A stretch of 64,000 nucleotides of DNA from contig NZ_JBIFNP010000001.1 in assembly GCF_043945595.1 (NCBI RefSeq), positions 2,666,001 to 2,730,000 on the forward strand, written 5' to 3'. The stretch's first letter is position 1. Each line of letters starts with the position of its first letter. The DNA comes from Paenibacillus_S sp043945595. GTDB lineage: Bacteria; Bacillota; Bacilli; Paenibacillales; NBRC-103111. This document shows, one piece after another, positions 19,809 through 29,796 of the stretch. The notes under the pieces were generated by a model that was not told where the DNA came from, did no database searches, and saw only the letters and a program-made list of their open reading frames with translations. The position numbers and the translations under genes are program-made.

Positions 19809-21386
19809 ATGATTCATTTTAGCCCGCGTCAGCCTAAGTCCGAGGTGAACAAAGAACAGAGCTCCATGTCTACACAAACTCCCGCAAACGACACTTCTTT
19901 TTCTTTAAACGCCCCCTTAAATCAGCGCATTCTGCAAATGCAGCGTCAATTGGGCAATCAAAGGGTTATCCAAATGCTTGAATCGGACACCCGGACATCC
20001 TCCACGGCGCAGACCATGCTTATTCAGAAGAAAGATCTGGATTATAACGAACCCAAACAATCGACCGTGTATAAGGATTTGGAAAAGCATAACAACAAAC
20101 GTATTGTTGTGGAGATCCCTCAAACCGAGCTTGAGAATTATACCTTTGCCAGTGTGCTGAGCAAGCAGAAGGAGATCAAAATCAAAAAGAAGCTCCCCGA
20201 AGAATTCGATCAGACCCTTGATACCGGGTTGAACACGCTGACTATCCGCAAATTCAATAATAATCCCTCGCGCAAAGGCGAAAGTCTGGCGATAACAATT
20301 GAAATTAAACATCCGAGAGACTTCACCGAACGTGGAGACTTATCCAATACGATGCAGTTTGGGACGGAGTTTACCTTCACCAATGCCAATATGATTGCGG
20401 AAGCGAAGAAGAAGGGCGACGGAAGCGTTGCGCTGGAAGAAAGTATAGCCAAGAAAAATGACTGGAAGGACGAAGTGAGCAGGATTATAGATGAGCCTCA
20501 CAATGTAACCACCTCCAAAAATCAATATGCGGAAGAAGAGGACGTGTACAAGTACACCTTTGAGGATGGATGGTGGTTCCAGATCAATCTCGATCCCGGC
20601 GTCATTGAGATCCAGATGCAGCCGATGACCTTGCAGAAAGCTGAAAGTGAAAAGATTACGAACCGCGTGAACAAATATATTTTCGGCATCGCTCAGCAGC
20701 TGGGCCTGCATTCCGATGCCAGCTTTGGCGGCGGGCACATTCATTTAGATGCAGACAGCACATTTGGAGGCAATGAATTGCTGTTCCGAAACTTTATCGT
20801 GGACTTCGAGAACGAATCCGCCGCGCTGGAAGCTTTCGAGCATGATCCGGTTAATGCGCCGAGAGTTGCACAGAAATCGAAAGAGGCGCGCGAGCAATTC
20901 GCCAAAGTGATACACGAGTTCGACCGGGACAACAGAGAAATTGGACAAGAGGCCATAAAGTCGCTTGCCAAAGTCATTGAAGATCAGGTTTATAAAAGGT
21001 ACTCGGAGGACGATCCGAAATATAATGCATTGAACTATCGGCATATGCTTAAAGAAGACGGGCTGAACACGCTGGAAATCCGCGCGATGCGATCCCAGCG
21101 CACGTTTCAAGAATTTATTATGGAAGCCAAATTATTTATGAAGCGGATAGAGTATTTGGAAAAAGAGATTGCCGTAAAGAACAAGGCGGCCGAGCAGCCT
21201 AAATTCGATGTCAAAAAGGAAATAACGGATAGCGAGGTGGCATTGGAGAGCGAAACGAAAGTATTCCAGGCGTTGACCAAATACTGCACGCAATTGGGGA
21301 TTGACCCCGAACCGTACTTGAAAATGGCAGCAGAATATAGAGAAGAGCTTATGAAGACCTTCAAGCGGGATAAAATGGATCAATAA
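19809..21386 (+). CDS. Protein with effector-like leader and amidoligase-like core
   Basis: A 525-residue protein with no signal peptide. Residues 1-70 are low-complexity and end in NQRILQMQRQLGNQRVIQML, like the QRxxGNQxV leader motif on proteins linked to contractile injection systems and DUF4157-type toxins. The core (about 180-370) has features of the amidoligase/glutamate-cysteine-ligase-like fold: MQFGTEFTFT with an early Glu, WWFQINLDPGVIEIQMQPM with an EI strand, and GGGHIHLDAD with paired His. A charged, helical C-terminus follows. AAGGGGGGAAGG supports the ATG at 19809; a TTG at 19770 is weaker. The neighbours, an SLH lipoprotein and a sensor kinase, do not explain it. The amidoligase reading rests on motif order only; it could also be a wholly new fold. 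Confidence 0.55.
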   Translation: MIHFSPRQPKSEVNKEQSSMSTQTPANDTSFSLNAPLNQRILQMQRQLGNQRVIQMLESDTRTSSTAQTMLIQKKDLDYNEPKQSTVYKDLEKHNNKRIVVEIPQTELENYTFASVLSKQKEIKIKKKLPEEFDQTLDTGLNTLTIRKFNNNPSRKGESLAITIEIKHPRDFTERGDLSNTMQFGTEFTFTNANMIAEAKKKGDGSVALEESIAKKNDWKDEVSRIIDEPHNVTTSKNQYAEEEDVYKYTFEDGWWFQINLDPGVIEIQMQPMTLQKAESEKITNRVNKYIFGIAQQLGLHSDASFGGGHIHLDADSTFGGNELLFRNFIVDFENESAALEAFEHDPVNAPRVAQKSKEAREQFAKVIHEFDRDNREIGQEAIKSLAKVIEDQVYKRYSEDDPKYNALNYRHMLKEDGLNTLEIRAMRSQRTFQEFIMEAKLFMKRIEYLEKEIAVKNKAAEQPKFDVKKEITDSEVALESETKVFQALTKYCTQLGIDPEPYLKMAAEYREELMKTFKRDKMDQ

Positions 21387-21423
21387 GCCGGCTATCGTCC
21401 GCGACGGGGCAAAGGGGGAAATT

Positions 21424-23289
21424 ATGGCCGCAAGCTTGAACCGATGGATCCGTAAAATGAATATTCAGAACCGATTGGTGATCTCTTTTGCTATTCTTTC
21501 CTTAATTCCTCTATTCATCACGGGTGTTTTTGCTTACTATACTTCAAGCGAAGCGATAAAAACGAAAATAAGCACGTCCTCCATCCAGCTCATGAACCAG
21601 GTCAGCGAAAATATTCAGAACGAGCTGGTCAAGCTCGAAAACGACAGTGTGGACATCGCATTCTCCGATATGATCCAAGCTGCATTGACGGAATTAGATA
21701 CGATGGATGAATGGAAGAGAAACGATACGGAGTTAAAAATACAAAATACGATGGCGAAACGGTTTTCCTTTATTCGCAGCGTCTCGGACATTCTTGTCTA
21801 CACCAGAAATAAGGAAAAAATGATTGCTTACGGGGATGTCAGCTTTAAGTTCAACCTTACCGACGATTTTTCAAACCGTCTGTTTGAGCAGATGGATTTG
21901 AATAACGGGGTTCCCTTCTGGACGATCGAGAGCATAGAAGACGAACAAAATGCAAGATATTCGAACTATCGAGTCGCCAATTACGGGAAAGTGGGGATTT
22001 TGCTGGCTCGAAGCTTTAAATCGTTCAATGGGCTTCCGATCGGCTATATCGTCATGAGAATCGATGAAAAGCATATTTTGAAAAAATTCAAGAATACCAA
22101 TCTTGGGCAAGGCTCGGACATTTTCATCATCAATGGCGACGGGACGGTCATCTCGAGTCAAAATCCGGAAATTGCAGCAGCCAAGCCGTACCGTGATCCC
22201 TCGCTGATCGAAGAGCTGAAATTAAACAAGCACAACGATACGTATTCATTCAACAGCACCGTTTCAGGAAAACGAAATTTGATTGCCTACAATTATATTC
22301 CCGGTGCGGATTGGTATGTCGTCAGCATTATTCCGTTTGCTTATTTGAACGCCGAGTCGGTAAAGACAAGTATTTATATTATATTTTTGGGAATCCTCTG
22401 CTTTTTACTTGCGCTGGTTCTGTCTTATTACGTATCCAAAAGCATTTCCAAGCCTTTAAAGCATTTGGTGAACTCGATGAATAATGTAAAAATCGGCAAA
22501 TTGGTCACCCGGATTGAAGATAGCAGCAGCGACGAGCTGGGCAAGGCGGCGACCAACTTTAATCATATGGTGGCAGAGCTGAAATTTCTTATCGACGAGG
22601 TAACGAAGAAGGAAAAATTGAAAAGGGCTGCGGAGCTGAAGACGCTGCAGGCCCAAATTAACCCGCATTTTCTTTCCAATTCCTTGAACACCGTCAGATG
22701 GCTTGCCAATATGCAAAAGGCCGAGAGCATCTCCAGCATTATGACTTCCCTCATTCAGCTGCTTCACGCATGTATGGGAAAAGGAAGCGTGCTGATCACC
22801 ATACGGGAAGAAATCGAATATGTCAAAGATTATTTAAATATAATGGCTTACCGGGATTACGATAAATTCAGGGTTCATTACGAATTGGAAGAGGGCATTC
22901 TTGACTGCCGCATCCTGAAATTTATGCTTCAGCCGATAGTAGAGAATTGTTTGCTTCACGGCATTGAGCCTATGGAAGGCCAAGGCTTGATTATTATAAA
23001 AGGCTACAGGGTCGGCGAAGAGCTGAAAATAAGTGTCACCGATAACGGGATCGGGATGAACGATAATACGCTGAACCGTCTCATGCGGGACGCATCCGCC
23101 AATAACAAATACGGGCTGAGCGGGATCGGCATTCGGAATGTGGATGAACGAATCAAGCTGTATTTCGGAGATAAATATGGAATTGCCATTCAAAGCATTC
23201 CTCATATGTACACAACCGTTGAAATCACTTTGCCTGCCCTGGGAGAGGAGGACATCGGACAATATGCTGAAGGTGCTTATAGTCGATGA
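21424..23289 (+). CDS. YesM-family sensor histidine kinase
   Basis: A 621-residue membrane kinase. Helices near 19-40 and 315-338 enclose an extracytoplasmic Cache-like sensor. HAMP follows, then a His_kinase domain with the phospho-acceptor His in INPHFLSNSLN (near 414) and an HATPase domain with QPIVENCLLHG (N box), DNGIGM (G1) and GLSGIGIRNVDER (G2). GGGGG precedes the ATG. It overlaps the next gene, an AraC-type response regulator, by 26 bases, so the two are coupled. With the downstream solute-binding protein and permeases the layout suggests sensing of an extracellular oligosaccharide and induction of uptake. The ligand is not readable. Confidence 0.93.
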   Translation: MAASLNRWIRKMNIQNRLVISFAILSLIPLFITGVFAYYTSSEAIKTKISTSSIQLMNQVSENIQNELVKLENDSVDIAFSDMIQAALTELDTMDEWKRNDTELKIQNTMAKRFSFIRSVSDILVYTRNKEKMIAYGDVSFKFNLTDDFSNRLFEQMDLNNGVPFWTIESIEDEQNARYSNYRVANYGKVGILLARSFKSFNGLPIGYIVMRIDEKHILKKFKNTNLGQGSDIFIINGDGTVISSQNPEIAAAKPYRDPSLIEELKLNKHNDTYSFNSTVSGKRNLIAYNYIPGADWYVVSIIPFAYLNAESVKTSIYIIFLGILCFLLALVLSYYVSKSISKPLKHLVNSMNNVKIGKLVTRIEDSSSDELGKAATNFNHMVAELKFLIDEVTKKEKLKRAAELKTLQAQINPHFLSNSLNTVRWLANMQKAESISSIMTSLIQLLHACMGKGSVLITIREEIEYVKDYLNIMAYRDYDKFRVHYELEEGILDCRILKFMLQPIVENCLLHGIEPMEGQGLIIIKGYRVGEELKISVTDNGIGMNDNTLNRLMRDASANNKYGLSGIGIRNVDERIKLYFGDKYGIAIQSIPHMYTTVEITLPALGEEDIGQYAEGAYSR

Positions 23290-24892
23290 TCACGCGATTT
23301 CGCGCACGGATTTGAAATCGATGCTTCATTGGGAAACCTATGGGTTTTATATATCCGGAGAAGCGCACAACGGCATTCACGCCATGCAGCTGATAGAGAA
23401 GGACATTCCCGATATCGTCATCACGGACATCAACATGCCCGGAATGAATGGACTCGGGCTGATCGAGCAGCTGGAAAGGGAGTATCCGCAGGTCAGAGTT
23501 ATCGTGCTAAGCGCATATGACGATTTTGATTATGTGCGTCACAGCATGAAACGGGGAGCAATGGATTATGTGCTGAAACATCGGCTGACGGCTCCTGTAC
23601 TGCTTGACCTATTGAAAAGCGCAGAGCGTTCTATCCTTGCAGTAAAAAGCGAACGCGACAAACAAAATGAAATCGATCAAGAGCTTACCCTTCATAAAGG
23701 TATCCTGCGTCAAGAGTTTATGAAAAGCCTCCTGGACAGAAGCCTGCCGGACCGCGAGCAGCTATTAAGCCAAATGAAATCGCTGGACATCCGTCTCGGT
23801 ACGGAGAACCTGGTGGTGACGGCAGCGGAGATTGACGATTTTCGGTTTATTGAGGAGAGGTTCAGCCCGAAGGAAGTCGATGTATTGATCCAAACCTTTC
23901 TCGATATATCCAATGAAATCCTCAACGATTGGGAAGGCTCCGTTACGATTCATACGGGCAGTGGAAAATTTGCGATGATTTTGTCGCTGGGACCTGCCCA
24001 TAGCCGGATGTATGCATACAATCAGGTCAATACATTCCTGAACCGGATCCGATCGGAGATCAAAAAATATTTGAATATTACAGCCAGCTTCGGAGTAAGC
24101 AATGGGTGCGGGGACATTATGCAGCTTCATCACGCTTATGCGGAAGCGGTATCCATGCTGAGGGACAAGTTTCATAAGGGCAAGAATGGGATCTTCATCG
24201 AAAGCGCCGGCGGCAAGCTGGAGGAAGGATTCTTCTGTCTCGATATCAAGGAGGAAAAAGCAATTTACGCTGCCTTGAAGAATCAGGATTATGAGGTTGT
24301 ACAGCGGTTAATTGAAGACGTTTTCAATAAAATTTCGAGCTTGCGGCTGAGCAGCAAGTCTACCCAAATGATTTGTGCGGAATTGATCAATATCGTAACG
24401 AAAGCGTCAAAGGATGCCGGGATTGAAATGTCGATGCTGTATGCGGCCGGGGATATTCCTTATCATCTGATGCAGAAATACGAGGTTCTTATGGATATGA
24501 AAGCATGGATTCTGAATTTATATCAGAAGCTTATGGACATCCTCCACAGGATGAAATGCCGCGGCTCGTACAGCGAGATGACCCACAAGGCAATGGAATA
24601 CATACAGCGTAATTACATGAGAGATATTTCCCTGCAGGATGCCGCAGATGTCGTTGGCGTAAGCGGCTCCTATATGAGCAGGCTGTTCAAGGAAGAGTGC
24701 GGGAGGGGCTTTACCGAATATTTGAACCATGTACGGATTGAGCATGCGAAGCAGTTTATTGAGTATGGGGATCGAAAGCTGAAGGAAATCATCAGCCAGG
24801 TCGGATTTAAGCACTACAACTACTTCTTCAAGGTGTTCAAGGAGCTGACAGGCATGACACCCCTGGAATACGAGCAGACCTGCAGGAAATAA
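23264..24892 (+). CDS. YesN-family response regulator (REC + AraC HTH)
   Basis: About 542 residues. The receiver domain has the acidic pair (VDDHAIS) and the phospho-acceptor Asp in VITDINMPGMNG (about residue 54), and later the switch Lys in VLKHRLTAP. A long helical middle follows. The last 100 residues form the two-helix-turn-helix AraC domain (SLQDAADVVGVSGSYMSRLFKEE and KEIISQVGFKHYNYFFKVFKE). I chose the ATG at 23264, preceded by AGGAGG, because it gives the exact start of the receiver fold. Likely target: the promoter near 24980 ahead of the ABC importer. Confidence 0.93.
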   Translation: MLKVLIVDDHAISRTDLKSMLHWETYGFYISGEAHNGIHAMQLIEKDIPDIVITDINMPGMNGLGLIEQLEREYPQVRVIVLSAYDDFDYVRHSMKRGAMDYVLKHRLTAPVLLDLLKSAERSILAVKSERDKQNEIDQELTLHKGILRQEFMKSLLDRSLPDREQLLSQMKSLDIRLGTENLVVTAAEIDDFRFIEERFSPKEVDVLIQTFLDISNEILNDWEGSVTIHTGSGKFAMILSLGPAHSRMYAYNQVNTFLNRIRSEIKKYLNITASFGVSNGCGDIMQLHHAYAEAVSMLRDKFHKGKNGIFIESAGGKLEEGFFCLDIKEEKAIYAALKNQDYEVVQRLIEDVFNKISSLRLSSKSTQMICAELINIVTKASKDAGIEMSMLYAAGDIPYHLMQKYEVLMDMKAWILNLYQKLMDILHRMKCRGSYSEMTHKAMEYIQRNYMRDISLQDAADVVGVSGSYMSRLFKEECGRGFTEYLNHVRIEHAKQFIEYGDRKLKEIISQVGFKHYNYFFKVFKELTGMTPLEYEQTCRK

Positions 24893-24975
24893 GACGAATT
24901 CCTCCGCTGCCCGGACACAGCAAAATCTTGTAGTAGAGAACAAAATATTGGAGTTCGGCTGCGAAATGCCGCTTG

Positions 24976-25006
24976 TATAATGAGAACTAGGTGGAAGGCG
25001 CTTTCA
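24976..25006 (+). promoter_or_regulatory. Importer promoter with a CcpA cre-like site
   Basis: A perfect -10 box TATAAT (24976-24981) has only a weak -35, as expected for an activator-dependent promoter. GGAAGGCGCTTTCA (24993-25006) matches the catabolite-repression cre consensus with about two mismatches and lies just downstream of the start point. This predicts induction by the YesN-type regulator and repression by glucose. Confidence 0.6.
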
Positions 25007-25053
25007 CGTTACAGGCTGTCGCCACCAAAATATCGTAAGGGGGTCAAGGTTGT

Positions 25054-26370
25054 ATGAAAAAAGCATCGGTTACAGCGGTCGCTTCTATGCTCCTGCTGGC
25101 TTCGGTTTTGTCAGGCTGCAGCGGCGACGGAACGGAGTCCTCCACAGGAGGATCCTCCGATTCAAGCAAGGCGGTTAAGCTGTCGCTTTGGACGTTCCAG
25201 GATCTGCATAAGAAATATTATGAAAAAACCGCTGAGCTTTGGAATCAGAGCCATCCCGATCAGCCGATCGAATTGTCGATCGACACGTATCCGAACGCAG
25301 AAATGCACAACAAATTGTTAATTGCCCTGCAATCCGGCGTGGGCGCGCCCGATATTGCCGATATTAACATTAACTTTTTCCAAAACTTTCTGAAAGGCGA
25401 TATCCAGCTGGTAGAGCTGAACAAAATTATCGAGCCGGAGAAGGATAAGTTCATTCAGTCGAGATTCGATATTTACAGTAAAGGCGGAAAATATTACGGC
25501 ATCGATTTTCATGTCGGCGCCACGGTTGTTTACTACAATAAAGAGCTGATGGATAAAGCCGGCGTCAGCGTGGATAACATCAAGACATGGGCGGATTATA
25601 TTGAAGCGGGTAAAAAAGTGGTCGCAGCCACAGGAAAAACGATGACCGCTTTCGAGGTAACGGGACAACGGCCGTTCTGGCCGATGATCGTGCAGAGAGG
25701 CTCCGATTATTTGGATGAGAAAGGAAACGTTATTCTTGATAACGAAGTCAATGTGAAGACCCTTCAGGCCATGAAGGATATGATTTACAAGGATAAGATC
25801 GCTGTTCCGATGCCAGGGGGGAACACGGGGGCAGAGGAATTTTTTACTTATATGAACAAGGGAGAAGCGGCTTCGCTGATCATGCCGATGTGGTACATGA
25901 GCCGGTTTCTGGAATACATGCCTGATTTGAAGGGGAAAATCGTGGTCCGTCCGATGCCCGTATGGGAGCAGGGCAATGTCAGATCCGCAGGCATGGGGGG
26001 AACCGGCACGGCCGTCACCAAACAAAGCAAGAACCAGGAGCTGGCGATGAAATTTCTCGCCTACGCGAAGCTGAGCAAAGAATCCAATATAAGAATTTGG
26101 CAGGAGCTGAAATTCGATCCGATTCGATGGGATGTCTGGAACGATCCGGAGCTTCAGAAGCCTGATCCTTACTTCAACAATGAGAAAATATTCAATGTGC
26201 TGCTGGATATGAAAGATGAGATTAAATCGCCGAATATGAGCGAACTTAGCTCAGCTTCCCAAGACCTGGTCAATTCCAATGTCATGTTCAAATCGTTGAA
26301 GGACCAGTCGCAAACGCCTGAACAGGCTTTAAAGGCAGCTGCCGATGAACTCCGCAAGCAGAAGAAATAA
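25054..26370 (+). CDS. Extracellular sugar-binding lipoprotein of an ABC importer
   Basis: A 438-residue family-1 solute-binding protein. The signal peptide ends at the lipobox VLSGC, so it is lipid-anchored on the outer face of the membrane. The mature part starts after a Ser/Gly-rich linker and has the two-lobe fold typical of sugar carriers (VKLSLWTFQDL, then YPNAEMHNKLLIALQSG, YYGIDFHVGATVVYYNKELMDKAG). It is followed by two permease genes and two arabinofuranosidase genes, so the likely ligand is an arabino-oligosaccharide, an inference from context. Ribosome site: AAGGGGG. Confidence 0.9.
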   Translation: MKKASVTAVASMLLLASVLSGCSGDGTESSTGGSSDSSKAVKLSLWTFQDLHKKYYEKTAELWNQSHPDQPIELSIDTYPNAEMHNKLLIALQSGVGAPDIADININFFQNFLKGDIQLVELNKIIEPEKDKFIQSRFDIYSKGGKYYGIDFHVGATVVYYNKELMDKAGVSVDNIKTWADYIEAGKKVVAATGKTMTAFEVTGQRPFWPMIVQRGSDYLDEKGNVILDNEVNVKTLQAMKDMIYKDKIAVPMPGGNTGAEEFFTYMNKGEAASLIMPMWYMSRFLEYMPDLKGKIVVRPMPVWEQGNVRSAGMGGTGTAVTKQSKNQELAMKFLAYAKLSKESNIRIWQELKFDPIRWDVWNDPELQKPDPYFNNEKIFNVLLDMKDEIKSPNMSELSSASQDLVNSNVMFKSLKDQSQTPEQALKAAADELRKQKK

Positions 26371-26409
26371 GAGCCGGAGGAAAGGGAAACGGGCGGCTGC
26401 AGAAATGAT

Positions 26410-26423
26410 TGTAAACGGTTTCG
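26410..26423 (+). promoter_or_regulatory. cre-like catabolite repression site
   Basis: TGTAAACGGTTTCG matches the CcpA cre consensus TGWAANCGNTNWCA except at the last base. It lies between the binding-protein gene and the first permease gene, where a bound repressor could block read-through. Confidence 0.6.
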
Positions 26424-26454
26424 GCGGCCGTTCTTGCAAACGGAGGTGTCGGGT

Positions 26455-27357
26455 TTGACTAACTTCAGCTTTAAAGGATTTCTTTATTCACAAAAGGTGG
26501 CTCCATATCTTTTTGTATCGCCATTTGTATTAACGTTTCTTATCTTCTTCTTGTACCCTACAGCGTCTACAATCACGATGAGCTTTCAAGAGGTGCAGGG
26601 ACTGACCAGCACCAAATTTATCGGTCTTGACAATTATCGGAGAATGGTTGACGAACACTTCTTCAATGCGCTGAAAACGAATACGATCTACACCCTGTTA
26701 TCGCTCATGCTGTTAATTCCGGTTCCGATACTGTTCGCCGTGTTTCTGAATTCCAAATGGATCAAAGGAAGAACGCTGTTTAAGTCCGTTATTTTCATCC
26801 CGGCGTTAACGTCCGTAATCGTGGCCGGCGTTTCCTTCCGGCTTATGTTCGGGGAAGCGGATACGGCTCTGATCAACTCGGTTATAGGCAAGCTCGGTAT
26901 TTCACCGCAAAACTGGATTCTTAACTACGGTACGGGCATGATGCTGATGGTCATTCTCAATACATGGAGAGTCGCCGGTATTAATATGGTGTATTATCTT
27001 GCCGGGCTGCAGAGCATTCCCGAGGAGCTGTATGAGTCTGCCGAGATGGACGGGGCCAATGGATTTACCCGGTTTTATTGGATCACGCTGCCGCTCTTAA
27101 AGCCGATTATCATTTACACCTTGACGATCGGTATCTTTGAAGGGTACCGCATGTTCGGTGAAAGCTACGTATTCTGGAACGAAGGGATGCCGGGGGATAT
27201 CGGCCTTACCATCGTGAGGTTTATTTACCAGCAGGCCTTCCAGCGCAATGACATGGGGATGGGTTCGGCGATCGGCATTACGCTGCTCTTGATCGTTCTT
27301 ACCGTAAATATGGTGCAGCTAAAGCTGTTCGGACTTTTCAAGAAGGAGGAGGACTGA
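26455..27357 (+). CDS. Sugar ABC importer permease, MalF/UgpA type
   Basis: A 300-residue inner-membrane permease with six predicted helices. The binding-protein-dependent transport signature (EAA loop) is SAEMDGANGFTRFYWITLPLL. GGAGG eight bases ahead of the TTG at 26455 fixes the start; an earlier in-frame TTG at 26434 has no ribosome site. It is separated from the next permease by one base. It pairs with the preceding binding protein; no ATPase is encoded nearby, so a shared MsmX-type ATPase is expected. Confidence 0.92.
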   Translation: MTNFSFKGFLYSQKVAPYLFVSPFVLTFLIFFLYPTASTITMSFQEVQGLTSTKFIGLDNYRRMVDEHFFNALKTNTIYTLLSLMLLIPVPILFAVFLNSKWIKGRTLFKSVIFIPALTSVIVAGVSFRLMFGEADTALINSVIGKLGISPQNWILNYGTGMMLMVILNTWRVAGINMVYYLAGLQSIPEELYESAEMDGANGFTRFYWITLPLLKPIIIYTLTIGIFEGYRMFGESYVFWNEGMPGDIGLTIVRFIYQQAFQRNDMGMGSAIGITLLLIVLTVNMVQLKLFGLFKKEED

Positions 27358-27358
27358 G

Positions 27359-28204
27359 ATGAATACGAAGCTGAAGAAGAAGCTGTTGACCGTATCGATG
27401 ATTATTTTCTTCCTGATCGTATGCTTTATCGTCCTCTTCCCTCTTTACTACATGTTTATGGCTTCCTTCAAGAGCTCCAAGGAGCTGTTTCGAAACGGAA
27501 TGGATTTCAGGATCATTCCGAGCCTGATGAGCCTCGACAACTACAAGCTTCTGTTTTCGGGAAAAGGCAGCGTGTATATGTTCTGGTATAGGAACAGTCT
27601 CGGGATCACTGTGCTGCATACCGTGCTCTCGCTGTTTCTTTCCTCCCTGGTCGGTTATGGCCTTGCGGCGTACAGCTTTAAAGGGAGAAACGTTATTTTC
27701 ACGCTGGTGCTGTTCGTCATGATGATACCGCTTGAAATTCTCATGCTTCCTCTTTACAAGCTGATTGTGAAAATGGGCATCATCAATACGTATGCCGGCG
27801 TGATTCTGCCCTTTGTCGTGTCGCCCATGGCGATCTTTTTCTTCCGGCAGTACGTAACGGGCATTTCCAAAGACTTCATGGATGCGGGAAGGATCGACGG
27901 CTGCTCGGAGTTCGGCATCTTTTTCCGGATTATGGCGCCCTTGATGCAGCCGGCCTTCGGCGCGATGGGGATTCTGCTGGCGATGCAGAGCTGGAACAGC
28001 TTTATATGGCCGTTGATCGTGCTGCGCACCAATACGATGTTTACAATTCCTATCGGGCTGGCCTCGCTGATGTCGCCTTACGGCAACAACTACGATATGC
28101 TGATCGCCGGGGCTGTACTTGCCATTATTCCGGTCATTCTCTTGTTTTTGTTTAATCAAAAGGCATTTATCTCAGGCTTATCCACCGGCGGCGTCAAGGG
28201 CTAA
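27359..28204 (+). CDS. Sugar ABC importer permease, MalG/UgpE type
   Basis: A 281-residue permease with six helices, the second membrane subunit of the importer. The EAA loop is DAGRIDGCSEFGIFFRIMAPL. The N-terminal helix LLTVSMIIFFLIVCFIVLF and the C-terminal GLSTGGVKG end are typical. The stop of the previous gene lies one base before the ATG, with AGGAGGA inside that gene serving as ribosome site. A GH51 gene follows after 38 bases in the same direction, so uptake and hydrolysis are probably co-transcribed. Confidence 0.92.
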   Translation: MNTKLKKKLLTVSMIIFFLIVCFIVLFPLYYMFMASFKSSKELFRNGMDFRIIPSLMSLDNYKLLFSGKGSVYMFWYRNSLGITVLHTVLSLFLSSLVGYGLAAYSFKGRNVIFTLVLFVMMIPLEILMLPLYKLIVKMGIINTYAGVILPFVVSPMAIFFFRQYVTGISKDFMDAGRIDGCSEFGIFFRIMAPLMQPAFGAMGILLAMQSWNSFIWPLIVLRTNTMFTIPIGLASLMSPYGNNYDMLIAGAVLAIIPVILLFLFNQKAFISGLSTGGVKG

Positions 28205-28242
28205 ACTATCATATACCAATTTATTTCAGGAGGCTGGTTAGT

Positions 28243-29775
28243 ATGAATAATAGCATTAAGATCAATACGCAGGGTGCGGTTCACCGAATCGACCGCAATA
28301 TTTACGGGCATTTTGCGGAGCACTTGGGCCGTTGTATCTATGAAGGGATTTGGGTCGGCGAAGATTCCGGCATTCCTCATACGCGGGGCATCCGCAATGA
28401 CGTCGTTCAGGCGTTGAAAAACTTGAATATCCCGATATTGCGCTGGCCGGGCGGATGCTTTGCCGATGAGTATCATTGGAAGGAAGGGATCGGTCCGAAG
28501 GAACAAAGAGCCCGAATGATCAATACGCACTGGGGCGGCGTCGTGGAGAATAACCATTTCGGGACACACGAATTTTTCGATCTGTGCGAAATGCTGGAGA
28601 CCGAGCCGTATATTTGCGGGAATGTCGGAAGCGGAACGGTATATGAAATGCAGCAGTGGGTCGAATATATGACGTTCGACGGCGAGTCGCCGATGGCCGA
28701 TCTGCGAAAAGCGAACGGAAGGGAAAAGCCGTGGCAGCTGACGTATTTCGGGGTTGGCAATGAAAACTGGGGCTGCGGCGGGCGGATGAGAGCCGAATAT
28801 TATGCGGATTTGTACAGACAATACAGCACGTATGTAAGGGATTACGGGGACAATTCCATCTATAAAATTGCCGCCGGCCCGAGAGGGGATAATTATCATT
28901 GGACGGAAGTGCTTATGCGCGAGGCGGGGCATTTCATGGACGGACTGGCGCTTCACTACTACACGAGGCTGAGAGACCACAGCATTGTTATTGAGAATCC
29001 GGATGGAAACCGGATTTATCTCAAAGATCCGAAGGCTGTCAGAGGCCAGGCTGTCGAGTTTGACGAGAGCGAATGGTTCGGCATTATGAAGGCCGCCTAT
29101 TTCACAGAAGAGCTGGTAGCGAAGCACTCGGCCATTATGGATAAGTATGATCCCGAGAAGAAAGTTGCGCTGATCATCGACGAGTGGGGGACCTGGTTTG
29201 ATGTGGAACCGGGCACTAATCCGGGATTCCTCTATCAGCAGAATACGATGAGGGATGCCGTGTCTGCGGCGATCAGTCTGAATATTTTCAATAACCACTG
29301 CGACCGCGTAAGAATGGCGAATATCGCTCAGACGATCAATGTGCTGCAGGCGGTTATTTTAACCGAAGGGGAGAAAATGATTCTGACGCCTACCTATCAT
29401 GTGTTTGAGATGTTTAAGGTACATATGGATGCGGTGCTGCAGCCGGTTGAAATTCAATGCGGCACCTATACGTTCAACGGGGAAGAAGTGCCGCAGCTAA
29501 GCGTATCCGCTTCCGTCGATGCTGCAGGCAGACTGAATATGACTCTCTGCAACACGGATCCGGGAAATGCAGCGCCGGTGGATTGCGATACGGGAGCATT
29601 TGCAGGTAAGCAGGTCACCGGCCGGGTATTGGTCTCGTCCTCGATGAACAGCTTCAATTCATTCGAGCATCCGGAGCAGGTAAAGCCTGAAGCATTTACC
29701 GGCGTTCAGCTGAATGAACAAGGGTTTCACGCGGATATTCCGCCGATGTCCGTCGTTGTGCTGACGATCGAGTAA
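28243..29775 (+). CDS. Alpha-L-arabinofuranosidase, GH51
   Basis: A 510-residue cytoplasmic enzyme (no signal peptide) that releases terminal L-arabinofuranose from arabino-oligosaccharides by a retaining mechanism. The TIM barrel shows NIYGHFAEHLGRCIYEGIWV, the RWPGGCFADEYHW motif, the acid/base Glu in GVGNENWGCGG (near 173) and the nucleophile Glu in IIDEWGTW (near 313). The C-terminal beta-sandwich ends with MSVVVLTIE. The length is normal for GH51. It is the first of two GH51 genes in one operon, which differ enough to suggest different linkage or chain preferences. Confidence 0.95.
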   Translation: MNNSIKINTQGAVHRIDRNIYGHFAEHLGRCIYEGIWVGEDSGIPHTRGIRNDVVQALKNLNIPILRWPGGCFADEYHWKEGIGPKEQRARMINTHWGGVVENNHFGTHEFFDLCEMLETEPYICGNVGSGTVYEMQQWVEYMTFDGESPMADLRKANGREKPWQLTYFGVGNENWGCGGRMRAEYYADLYRQYSTYVRDYGDNSIYKIAAGPRGDNYHWTEVLMREAGHFMDGLALHYYTRLRDHSIVIENPDGNRIYLKDPKAVRGQAVEFDESEWFGIMKAAYFTEELVAKHSAIMDKYDPEKKVALIIDEWGTWFDVEPGTNPGFLYQQNTMRDAVSAAISLNIFNNHCDRVRMANIAQTINVLQAVILTEGEKMILTPTYHVFEMFKVHMDAVLQPVEIQCGTYTFNGEEVPQLSVSASVDAAGRLNMTLCNTDPGNAAPVDCDTGAFAGKQVTGRVLVSSSMNSFNSFEHPEQVKPEAFTGVQLNEQGFHADIPPMSVVVLTIE

Positions 29776-29796
29776 TCGGAAGGAGAGATGTCCGAT

